From contig NZ_CADFGP010000061.1 in assembly GCF_902833905.1 (NCBI RefSeq), positions 1-39,793 on the forward strand: 39,793 nt of DNA, read 5' to 3'. Positions 25,249-32,006 of this stretch are shown here, in pieces. Source of the stretch: Paraburkholderia tuberum STM678 (GTDB lineage Bacteria > Pseudomonadota > Gammaproteobacteria > Burkholderiales > Burkholderiaceae). Both the position numbers and the translations under genes were made by a program. A model generated the notes under the pieces. That model saw only the letters and a list, made by a program, of their open reading frames with translations. It was not told the origin of the DNA and searched no databases. Numbering within the stretch: position 1 is the stretch's first letter; each line of letters starts with the position of its first letter.

Positions 25249-25365
25249 ATGTTCGTTCTGACGGCTATTCTCAAATTCATATGCGATGGTCTTCTCGCGA
25301 CGGTCAAAACCAACGGCGAGTGCCTGGAGACCGAGGCAGGTGCGATTTGCTTCATATTCTTTTGA
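25249..25365 (+). CDS. Possible 38-residue small protein behind the OFA transporter
   Basis: TGGAGG lies 8-13 bases before an ATG that opens a 38-codon frame beginning MFVLTAILKFICDGLLATVK and ending in a hydrophobic AICFIFF tail. An ATG at 25237 in the same frame would add four residues. Two hydrophobic stretches flank a KTNGECLETEAG turn. I do not recognise it. It sits 85 bp after the transporter on the same strand, so it could be a small membrane partner. A chance frame is possible. It ends just before the debris region. Confidence 0.35.
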   Translation: MFVLTAILKFICDGLLATVKTNGECLETEAGAICFIFF

Positions 25366-25409
25366 CGGGTGTGGCCTCTCTATCAGCCGATACGCGCGCG
25401 TGAGACTCG

Positions 25410-25641
25410 CTATCGACCCGATGCACGCGCACGCACAACAGGGCCCACGCCACAGCGTCCCCGCAGCTCGAAGCACGCCGGCAGGCTGCCGGCTTCGGGC
25501 TCGCCCGTCGCTTCGATGTGCGACAGCAGCAGTTGAGCCGCGCGCGCCCAGCAGCGAGGCGTCACGCATCACCGTCTCAATGGCGAGCTGATGAAAACGG
25601 CAGAGCGGAACATCGTCGCAACTGACGAGCGACAGATCCAT
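25410..25641 (-). pseudogene. LacI-family regulator, C-terminal remnant with frameshift
   Basis: About 75 residues of the C-terminal effector domain of a LacI-type repressor. One frame gives MDLSLVSCDDVPLCRFHQLA and IETVMRDASLLGAR. After a shift near 25540 the next frame gives AAQLLLSHIEATGEPEAGS and LPACFELRGRCGVGPVVR to a TAG at 25412-25410. The DNA-binding and most of the sugar-binding part is gone. Upstream the frame meets an IS110 scrap at about 25642. It is a dead gene fragment. Confidence 0.7.
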
Positions 25642-25740
25642 TCGTTCAACGAGCGTTATGGCGGCGCTAGCAAGCGACTGCGGCGCACCGGTATCGTTGC
25701 GCTCGCACGGCGTCTGGCCGTCGCTCTATGGCTTTACCTG
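25642..25740 (+). pseudogene. IS110-family transposase, C-terminal scrap
   Basis: About 33 residues in one frame (FNERYGGASKRLRRTGIVAL then ARRLAVALWLYL) match the end of IS110-family transposases. The IS110 gene at the right edge of this window has the parallel NRRARRITIVAVARRLAIAL then WRYL. No other part of the element is visible on either side. It probably marks a recombination point between the LacI and porin fragments. Confidence 0.65.
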
Positions 25741-25839
25741 GCATCGCCGATTACCCGCCTTGCTGATACATTGTTCAACCTCGCAAGTGCCGCTGGAGTG
25801 CTCCGGCGAAAGCGTTCCGCGATGCAGGATCAGATCGCG

Positions 25840-26119
25840 CGTCATATCAGCGCCGTGATAGTTTTCGAAATCGATCCAGTTGCTGCCGAAGCGGTTTTGG
25901 CCGAAATGCTCGAACTGTCCCATGAACACGTTTTTGTTGGGCGTACCGTTGCCGTAGAGATAGTCGGTCGGGCCGTACGGCGTGAATCCTCCGCCTAACG
26001 AATTGATCTGCCATTGAAAATAGCCGTCCGCTTGTGCCGGTGACGCTTGCAATATGAGACCGATAAGCGCGCCGGCGAGGCCGAAGTTGCGCCTTTTGGT
26101 ACGGGACCGAAATACCCAT
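25840..26119 (-). pseudogene. Tsx/OmpK-like outer-membrane channel, N-terminal remnant with frameshift
   Basis: From ATG 26119 (behind TGGAGACAAAC) the frame gives MGISVPYQKA. A one-base shift just after restores a good signal peptide, KRRNFGLAGALIGLILQASP then AQADGYF. The mature N-terminus FQWQINSLGGGFTPYGP, NVFMGQFEHFGQNRFGSNWI and DFENYHGADMTRDL resembles nucleoside-specific channel proteins of the Tsx/OmpK type (FQW start, T-x-E-x-F barrel strands). After about 85 residues the similarity fades near the IS110 scrap, so at least half of the barrel is lost. Confidence 0.6.
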
Positions 26120-26342
26120 GTTTGTCTCCATTATTATTAGCATTGCTTAAAAATGAGCGGTACTAATCCTGCCGTCTATAGGATCAGCGACGCGCAGCGA
26201 CGACGAATGGCCCGCGCCTTCCCGCGCCCCGATGTCTTGCCGGAAGTCCGTGAACTGACCAGGGATTGATATGCTTTCGATGTCGCGTCGTCTTGGCTCA
26301 CCACTCTTCCGAGCCTGGCTGCCCGCCGGTCCCGATGGCGTG
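26120..26342. other. Intergenic between two pseudogenes
   Basis: 223 bp upstream of the porin remnant and downstream of the dioxygenase stop. The dioxygenase frame reads on through it only because of a frameshift and shows no family similarity there. It should hold the old promoter of the porin gene. Nothing else is seen. Confidence 0.4.
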
Positions 26343-27209
26343 TCATGCCGCTCGCTGTTCGCCGCGAACGAGGCGGAAGTCGTATTGCACGTCCAGAAGG
26401 GCACGTCGACTTGCTCGCCGGTCGGCGCCATGCCAGGCTCATGTCGCTTGAAATCGACGATCAAGCCTTGTTTCACGCCGAATACGACATCGCTGTCGAG
26501 GTACGGCCCGTCAGACGGGAAGAGGTGGGTGACGATCGACTTGTAGCCGGACGCAGAGACGATGAAGTGAATATGGCCTGGCCGATTCGGATGGCGGCCC
26601 ATCGCGGCGAGCATCGAACCGACCGGTCCATCGGCGGGTACCGGATAGTAGAACGGCTTGATCGACCGAAACCAGTACTTGCCGTCGGGGTCCCGTGGCC
26701 AGACGCCCGCGCGCGCGCATCTCGTCGGAACCGAGCTGCATGTCGTAGTCGCCTTCTCCATCGCCCGACCAGATGTCGAGCACGGCACCCTCGATTGGCC
26801 CGTCGTCGAGCGTCAGCATGGTCCCGGAATAAAAGCACGGCTCGCCAATGACGCCCCTGGCAAGATCGCTCCCCATCGGCAGCTCCGGCGCACCCTTCCA
26901 GTAGCACGGTCCCAACACCGTCTGCTGCGTGGCACTTTCAGGCAAACGACTATTAATGGCGTCAACGAGAATGGAGACGCCCAACGTGTCAGAAAGAAGG
27001 ACGAATTCCTGACGTTTGGCGGTGCAAATCTGCCCGGCCTTCGTGAGAAGTTCGATGGCCGCCATCCATTCCGCTTCCTCCAACTCCACTTCGCGCACGA
27101 AGTCGTGAAGATGGCGCACAAGCGCCGACATCACGACACCAAAGCGCGCGTTCGCAGGCTTCATGCTCTTTAGAACTTGTTCGGTGATATCAAACTTGCG
27201 GGCGGTCAC
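26343..27209 (-). pseudogene. Intradiol ring-cleavage dioxygenase (hydroxyquinol/catechol 1,2-dioxygenase type), two frameshifts
   Basis: Non-haem Fe(III) intradiol dioxygenase of about 288 residues if repaired, the size of hydroxyquinol 1,2-dioxygenases. The N-terminal dimerisation part (FDITEQVLKSMKPANARFGV, VRHLHDFVREVELEEAEW, LLSDTLGVSILVDAIN) and QQTVLGPCYWKGAPELPMG precede the catalytic barrel. Iron ligands appear as Tyr in GEGDYDMQL, Tyr in RSIKPFYYPVP and two His in RPGHIHFIV. An extra G in a GGG run near 26708 breaks the frame. A missing T near 26386 breaks it again just before the TGA at 26345-26343 that would follow YDFRLVRGEQRAA. GTG 27209 with AAGGAG is the start. A palindrome with the LysR-operator core lies upstream. 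Confidence 0.85.
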
Positions 27210-27337
27210 GCATGTCTCCTTAGATGCGGTAACGCCCTGTTCAGATCCGTCTCGACACGGTCGGCGTTCGCTTGCGCAGAGTCTAAGGACACACGTGCAT
27301 GGACAGAAATGGTTTTTTTGCACCGTAACGATTTATG

Positions 27338-27347
27338 CTATCGATAG
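27338..27347. promoter_or_regulatory. CTATCGATAG palindrome upstream of the dioxygenase
   Basis: A 10-bp perfect palindrome containing ATCGAT, 129 bp before the dioxygenase GTG. The same ATCGAT core occurs three times in the LysR promoter region at 28306-28329. It may be a LysR-family binding site that put the dioxygenase under the same regulator. Short palindromes of this kind also occur by chance. Confidence 0.35.
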
Positions 27348-27380
27348 ATGCGTCGGTGTGCGACGCAGTCGAAGAGCGTT

Positions 27381-28280
27381 CTAGCGCGGCTTCGCGTTTC
27401 GCTGCGAAGCCAGCTTCCTGACGATGGAGCAGAAGGACCGCACGTGGAGAGATTGTTGTTTCTTGCTGCGCTTGCGCAGGATGCCGGGCGTTCGGATCGG
27501 CGTTGGACTTTCCAGCGGGATGACGTTGAGCCCCGGTTGGTGGGCGACCGCATTGGCTGCAACGATCGCGGCGATCTTCGTGCGCGCGACGAGCCCCAGC
27601 ATCGGCGCGATCGTATTCATCTCCACGATGACCTGCGGCTCTGCCCCGGATGCCTGAAAGCATTCGTTCAACATGACGCGCGTCGTGAACTCGTTCGGCA
27701 GCAGGACCATCTGCTGATGATGCAGCTCGACGAGCCGAATGCGTTTGCGGCCTGCGAACGGATGCTCGTCCGACACGACGAGCACCATCTCCTCGTTATA
27801 AAGCGGCTCGAACCATAGGTCGTTGCGCTCGGGCGGACGATAAGCGATGCCGAAATCCAGCTGATCGGCCGTGAGCTGAGCGATGATGTCGTCAGCAGAC
27901 AATTCCTTGACCGTCACTTTCGCTGCCGGAAACTGCGCAAGGAATGTCGCGACGCAGTCGGGAATGAATCCGAGGTTGAACGTATGCGTTGCCCCGACAC
28001 GCACTTCGCCGCCGAGCACGCCGCCTGATTCCTTCAGCGCGCCGAGTCCCTGATCGACCGCCTCGAGCGCCTGCGTCGCAAAGCCAAGGAACAGTTCGCC
28101 CGGCTCCGTCAACACCACCTTCTTGCCGACGCGTTCGAATAGCTGTTGATCGAGTTCGTCTTCGAGTTGCTTGATCTGATGCGAAAGCGTTGATTGCGAA
28201 ACGTGAACTCGCTCCGCCGCGCGCGTGAAGTTAAGGCAATCGGCCAGCGCCTTGAAGTAGCGCAGATGACGGAGTTCCAT
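27381..28280 (-). CDS. LysR-family transcriptional regulator
   Basis: Regulator of 299 residues from ATG 28280 (MELRHLRYFKALADCLNFTR). The N-terminal winged helix-turn-helix (residues 1-60) reads AAERVHVSQSTLSHQIKQLE, DELDQQLFERVGKKVVLTEP. The effector-binding domain (about 90-295) has the CynR-like course GGEVRVGATHTFNLGFIPDC, ELSADDIIAQLTADQLDFGI and FEPLYNEEMVLVVSDEHPFA. The gene diverges from the citryl-CoA-lyase-like operon and shares with it a 187-bp region carrying a perfect palindrome. As usual for LysR proteins it probably activates that operon and represses itself. The dioxygenase pseudogene lies behind it on the same strand. Confidence 0.92.
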   Translation of the reverse strand: MELRHLRYFKALADCLNFTRAAERVHVSQSTLSHQIKQLEDELDQQLFERVGKKVVLTEPGELFLGFATQALEAVDQGLGALKESGGVLGGEVRVGATHTFNLGFIPDCVATFLAQFPAAKVTVKELSADDIIAQLTADQLDFGIAYRPPERNDLWFEPLYNEEMVLVVSDEHPFAGRKRIRLVELHHQQMVLLPNEFTTRVMLNECFQASGAEPQVIVEMNTIAPMLGLVARTKIAAIVAANAVAHQPGLNVIPLESPTPIRTPGILRKRSKKQQSLHVRSFCSIVRKLASQRNAKPR

Positions 28281-28302
28281 AATGCGTCGCAAGTCCAGCG
28301 TA

Positions 28303-28329
28303 ACAATCGATGACATCGATTGTATCGAT
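28303..28329. promoter_or_regulatory. LysR-type operator: 21-bp palindrome plus third half-site
   Basis: ACAATCGATG (28303-28312), one central A, and CATCGATTGT (28314-28323) form a perfect palindrome. A further ATCGAT follows at 28324-28329, so ATCGAT occurs at 28306, 28315 and 28324, exactly 9 bp apart. TCGATTGTATCGA (28316-28328) fits the LysR T-N11-A box. Location: 23 bp before the LysR start and 139 bp before the divergent operon. Confidence 0.65.
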
Positions 28330-28467
28330 GCAAAATCATCATTTCAACAACTGAATCCGCCTGGCTATCCTTCGCTACAAGACCGGGTGTCCTTATCGGC
28401 ACGCGGACGGCGGAGAAGGCCCATCGCGGCAGCGGTGCTTTGCGGGGCTGCAATTGAGGAGCGTGAA

Positions 28468-29283
28468 ATGAAGATCGGCAAGGAAACCATACCCAGAACA
28501 GCAATCTCGACATCAGACGAGCATTCGATCACCGTGCGCGGCGCCGATCTGTGCCGCGACCTGATCGGCAAAATCTCCTTGACAGAGTACTTCTACCTGC
28601 TCCTGACCGGATCGCGCCCGTCGGAGAACGCGACGGCGATCCTGAACGCGACGCTGGTCGCCATCACTGAGCACGGTCTCGTGCCCAGCGTGCAGGCGAG
28701 CCGCATGACGCTCGCCGCGGCGCCTGACGCACTGCAGGGCGCGGTTGCAGCCGGCATTCTCGGGTGCGGCTCCGTGATTCTCGGCGCGGCGGAAACGGCC
28801 GGACGGATGTTCAGCGAAGTCTCCGAGCGCGCCGGCAACGACGGCGACCTCAACGCCGCTGCGCTCGCTGTCGTCAAGGAGTACCGCGCCGCGAAGCGTG
28901 CCATTCCCGGCTATGGCCACCCGCTACACAAGGCGCGCGATCCCCGCGTCGACGCGCTCTTTTCGGTCGCGCGCGACCGCGCGATCAATCTGCGGTACGT
29001 CGCCATCGCCGAAGCGGTCGAGCGCGCCATTCCGCAGGTGATCGGCAAGGAACTGAAGCTCAATGTCTCGGCCGCGATCCCGGCCGTGCTGCTCGGCGTC
29101 GGCTTTCCACTTGCCGCATTGAAAGGCGTGCCGATTCTTGCTCGCACCGCTGGCCTTATCGCGCATCTAACGGAGGAACTCGAGCGGCCGATCGGCTTCG
29201 CGCTTTCTTATCAGGCGACGCGCGAACTCGTCTTCGATGGCGTCCCGGCCGCGCAGACCGGGACCGGCCCTGCCTCCGAGTAA
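28468..29283 (+). CDS. Citrate synthase-family protein, citryl-CoA lyase-like
   Basis: Short citrate-synthase fold protein of 271 residues. Standard citrate synthases have about 370-430. It shows GADLCRDLIGKISLTEYFYL, LLTGSRPSENATAILNATLV, ASRMTLAAAPDALQGAVAAG and IPGYGHPLHKARDPRVDALF, where the His of the active site lies, ending in GFALSYQATRELVFDG. Short relatives of this type are called citryl-CoA lyases: they run the retro-Claisen direction, splitting a hydroxyacyl-CoA into acetyl-CoA and an oxo acid. GAGGAG before ATG 28468 sets the start. It is the first gene of the LysR-controlled operon, followed by the CoA transferase that could make its substrate. Confidence 0.85.
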   Translation: MKIGKETIPRTAISTSDEHSITVRGADLCRDLIGKISLTEYFYLLLTGSRPSENATAILNATLVAITEHGLVPSVQASRMTLAAAPDALQGAVAAGILGCGSVILGAAETAGRMFSEVSERAGNDGDLNAAALAVVKEYRAAKRAIPGYGHPLHKARDPRVDALFSVARDRAINLRYVAIAEAVERAIPQVIGKELKLNVSAAIPAVLLGVGFPLAALKGVPILARTAGLIAHLTEELERPIGFALSYQATRELVFDGVPAAQTGTGPASE

Positions 29284-29313
29284 GTGTCTTCCTATTCGAC
29301 TGGAATCAGCAAC

Positions 29314-30474
29314 ATGAACAAGGTACTGCAGGGCGTGCGAGTCATCGAGCAGGGCACTTTCATCACGGGCCCGGCTGCTGCGATGATTCTCGCCGACATG
29401 GGTGCGGACGTCATCAAGGTGGAGCAGCCCGGTACGGGAGATCCGTTTCGCGCGTTCCGCGGCGGCTTGTACAGTCCTCATTTCCAGACTTACAACCGTA
29501 ATAAACGCAGCATTACGCTCAATCAGAAGCTCCCCGAAGACCAGGCCGTATTCGATGATCTGATCCGGAGCGCGGATGTCTATATCCAGAACTTCCGTCC
29601 CGGCGCTGCAGAGCGGCTGAACGCTGGCGAGGCAAGGCTTCGCGAACTCAATCCGCGCCTCGTTTACTGCGCAATCAGCGGCTTCGGGCAAACCGGACCG
29701 GCCGCTCAGCGGCCCAGTTACGATACCGTCGCGCAAGCGACGAGTGCCTATCTGAACCTGCTCGTGAACCCCGCTGATCCACGCGTCGTCGGCCCCGCGG
29801 TAGCCGATGCGATGACCGGTTACTATGCGGCGTTCGGCATTCTCGGCGCGCTCTACGAACGCGGGCGCAGGGGGCGTGCGAGCTCCGTCGAGGTGTCGAT
29901 GGTCGAAGCGATGTGCCACTTCAATCTGGACGCGTTCACCCACCTGCTGTCCGAGGGCGAAGTGATGGGCCCGTTCAGCCGGCCGAGCGTTTCGCAGTCT
30001 TACGTGCTCCGTTGCGCGGACGGCAAATGGGTCGCGCTGCACATGTCGTCGCCCGAGAAGTTCTGGCAAGGCCTTGCGACGGCGATGCGCCGCCCCGACA
30101 TCTTCCTGGACCCGCGCTTTGCTACGCGTGAAGCGCGCATCGAGCATTACGAAGATCTGATCGTTCTCTTGCGCGAGATCTTCGCGTCGGAAACGCGGGA
30201 TGTCTGGTGCGAACGGCTGGCCGCCGAAGACGTACCGCATGCCCCGATGTACGACACACGCGAAGCACTTGCCGATCCCCAGGTCAAACACCTCGGGCTC
30301 GAAGTGGCGACGACGCACCCGGAGGTGGGGCCGTTCCGCACCATACGGTTCCCGGTGACGTTTGACGGCAAGCGTGAATCCGACGTCACGGCCCCGCCGT
30401 TACTGAACGAGCACGACAGCGAAATTCGCAACGAACTGCGGCGCGCCACCCGACCATACGAAAAGGACCGGTAA
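29314..30474 (+). CDS. CaiB/BaiF family (type III) CoA transferase
   Basis: Type III CoA transferase of 386 residues. N-terminal VRVIEQGTFITGPAAAMILA and DMGADVIKVEQPGTGDPFR bind CoA. The catalytic Asp lies in QRPSYDTVAQATSAY after the typical CAISGFGQTGP. GRGRASSVEVSMVEAM and the small domain (HMSSPEKFWQGLATAM) follow. The end VTAPPLLNEHDSEI is also standard. It would move CoA from a donor such as succinyl-CoA or acetyl-CoA to a free carboxylate, activating it for the lyase encoded just upstream. ATG 29314 is preferred; an in-frame GTG at 29284, directly after the lyase stop, is possible. Confidence 0.93.
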   Translation: MNKVLQGVRVIEQGTFITGPAAAMILADMGADVIKVEQPGTGDPFRAFRGGLYSPHFQTYNRNKRSITLNQKLPEDQAVFDDLIRSADVYIQNFRPGAAERLNAGEARLRELNPRLVYCAISGFGQTGPAAQRPSYDTVAQATSAYLNLLVNPADPRVVGPAVADAMTGYYAAFGILGALYERGRRGRASSVEVSMVEAMCHFNLDAFTHLLSEGEVMGPFSRPSVSQSYVLRCADGKWVALHMSSPEKFWQGLATAMRRPDIFLDPRFATREARIEHYEDLIVLLREIFASETRDVWCERLAAEDVPHAPMYDTREALADPQVKHLGLEVATTHPEVGPFRTIRFPVTFDGKRESDVTAPPLLNEHDSEIRNELRRATRPYEKDR

Positions 30475-30507
30475 AGGGTGCGCAGCTAACCATCTGGAGG
30501 AGCAAAA

Positions 30508-31107
30508 ATGAGTCTGGAAAATTGGACCCCGAGCAATATCGATATCGAGAAGGCGCGCGCCATTGCGCAGCAGCGGCGCGCCAGCAACAAGGTGAAGATG
30601 CTTCACCATCACGCGTTTCGCTGCCGTAGCGCAGAGGAAACGCGTGCGTTCTACGAGGGCCTTCTGGGCTTCCCGCTTGTCGCGGCATGCATCGAACCCA
30701 TCGACCCGCTGACCAACGAGCCGAAGCCCTACATGCACCTGTATTTCGAACTCGCCGACGGAAGCGCGCTTGCGTTCTTCGACTATCCAGTGCATTTCAA
30801 GCCGGCAGACTTCGCTGAGGTCGACCAGTTCTGCCATCACATCGCGATGGAAGTCGAAGGCGGCGACGCGACGATCGATGCTTACAAGAAGAAGCTCGAA
30901 GGTGCGGGCGTCGAGGTGTTCGAGATCGACCATGGCTACTGCCGTTCGATCTACTTTTACGATCCGAACGGACTGCGCCTCGAATTTGCAACGAACGTGC
31001 CGGTGAGCGAACGGTTCTTTGCCGACAGGTACCAGTTGGTCGATGCCGACATGGAAAAGTGGCGGGCGTTGCGCGCGCAGCACTATGGGGACGTCGCAAA
31101 TGCCTGA
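30508..31107 (+). CDS. VOC-family protein (glyoxalase / extradiol dioxygenase superfamily)
   Basis: Metalloprotein fold of 199 residues with two beta-alpha-beta-beta-beta modules. Likely metal ligands: a His in VKMLHHHAFRCR (residues 33-35), a His in QFCHHIAMEVEG and the Glu in NGLRLEFATNVP. The RAFYEGLLGFPLV helix-strand is typical. VOC members include lyases, epimerases and ring-cleaving dioxygenases. Which one this is cannot be told. In a CoA-based pathway an epimerase or isomerase role is as likely as ring cleavage. A GGAGGAG site precedes the ATG. It overlaps the next gene by 8 bp. Confidence 0.88.
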   Translation: MSLENWTPSNIDIEKARAIAQQRRASNKVKMLHHHAFRCRSAEETRAFYEGLLGFPLVAACIEPIDPLTNEPKPYMHLYFELADGSALAFFDYPVHFKPADFAEVDQFCHHIAMEVEGGDATIDAYKKKLEGAGVEVFEIDHGYCRSIYFYDPNGLRLEFATNVPVSERFFADRYQLVDADMEKWRALRAQHYGDVANA

Positions 31108-31960
31108 CGCACTGTCCGCGACAGGCAGCCGGACCGCCGACTGCGAACTGCGGCGCGGGAAGGGTGTCTCAAGCGACGGCTTGCCTATCGCCTATTGGGA
31201 TTGGGGCAATCGGTCGGGTATCCCGATCGTTTTGCTGCATGGCTTCTCACTCGATCACAGCGTCTGGGCGCCAGTTTACGAGCAGGCATCCCTGTTGGAA
31301 GCGTGCCGTTTCATCGTCCCCGATTTGCGCGGCCATGGCGCGTCGGGGCGTGCGAGTACAGCGGACAGTTACCTCGACGGCAAACTGTGGGCCGACGACA
31401 TGGCCGCCGTGATCGAGTCGAGCGGGGTTCGCCGCCCGACCGTCGTGGCGTGGTCGTACAGTGGAAGAATGCTGTTCGACTACATCCGCTACTACGGAAC
31501 GGGGACGCTCGCAGGCATCAATCTCGTTGCCGCGGCGAGCGTGGCCGACCCCACGGCGATCGGGCCGGACCACCTGTGTCTCGAAGCGCTCTGTTCGAGC
31601 GAGCCGAGGAGCGCCGAGGCCGCCGCCGCACGGTTCGTTTCCGACGTCCTGCGAATCGGTCCCGACAACGCGAGTTTCGAGTCGATTGCGTCCGCGGTGC
31701 GGCTGGTCTCGCCCGAGCATCGTCTTTGGATGCGGCGCAGGGTGCTCGACTATGACAGCGTCATCGCGGCACTCGACATTCCCGTGCTGGTGACGCACGG
31801 CAAATTGGATCGCGTTGTCTTGCCCGCGCTCGCCGCGCGACTAGGCCGACTGGTCACGCATGCCCGCATTTCCATCTACGAAAACAGCGGGCACGCGCCG
31901 TTTCTGGAAAACCCGCAGCGCTTCGGCGCCGAGTTGCTCAGATTCGCGTCGGGCGCCTGA
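31100..31960 (+). CDS. Alpha/beta hydrolase
   Basis: Serine hydrolase of 286 residues. Oxyanion strand IVLLHGFSLDHSVW (about 43-56), DLRGHGASGRAS (75-86), nucleophile elbow VVAWSYSGRM with Ser119, acid in VTHGKLDRVVLP and catalytic His in YENSGHAPFLENP. It resembles proline iminopeptidase/3-oxoadipate enol-lactonase-like enzymes, so a lactonase or ester hydrolase step is plausible next to a ring-cleavage dioxygenase. The start at 31100 lies inside the end of the VOC gene (8-bp overlap), behind GGGGA. The ORF could be extended upstream, but only through VOC coding sequence. Confidence 0.87.
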   Translation: MPDALSATGSRTADCELRRGKGVSSDGLPIAYWDWGNRSGIPIVLLHGFSLDHSVWAPVYEQASLLEACRFIVPDLRGHGASGRASTADSYLDGKLWADDMAAVIESSGVRRPTVVAWSYSGRMLFDYIRYYGTGTLAGINLVAAASVADPTAIGPDHLCLEALCSSEPRSAEAAAARFVSDVLRIGPDNASFESIASAVRLVSPEHRLWMRRRVLDYDSVIAALDIPVLVTHGKLDRVVLPALAARLGRLVTHARISIYENSGHAPFLENPQRFGAELLRFASGA

Positions 31961-32006
31961 TTGCAGCACGATCGTGTGGCCGACGCTGATGGCCGAGGAA
32001 AATGCA

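Noticed and set aside
25216..25641. A complete 141-residue minus-strand gene
   Set aside because: Its N-terminal part is the end of a LacI-family domain and the similarity jumps to another frame near 25540, so it is a fragment and not a gene.
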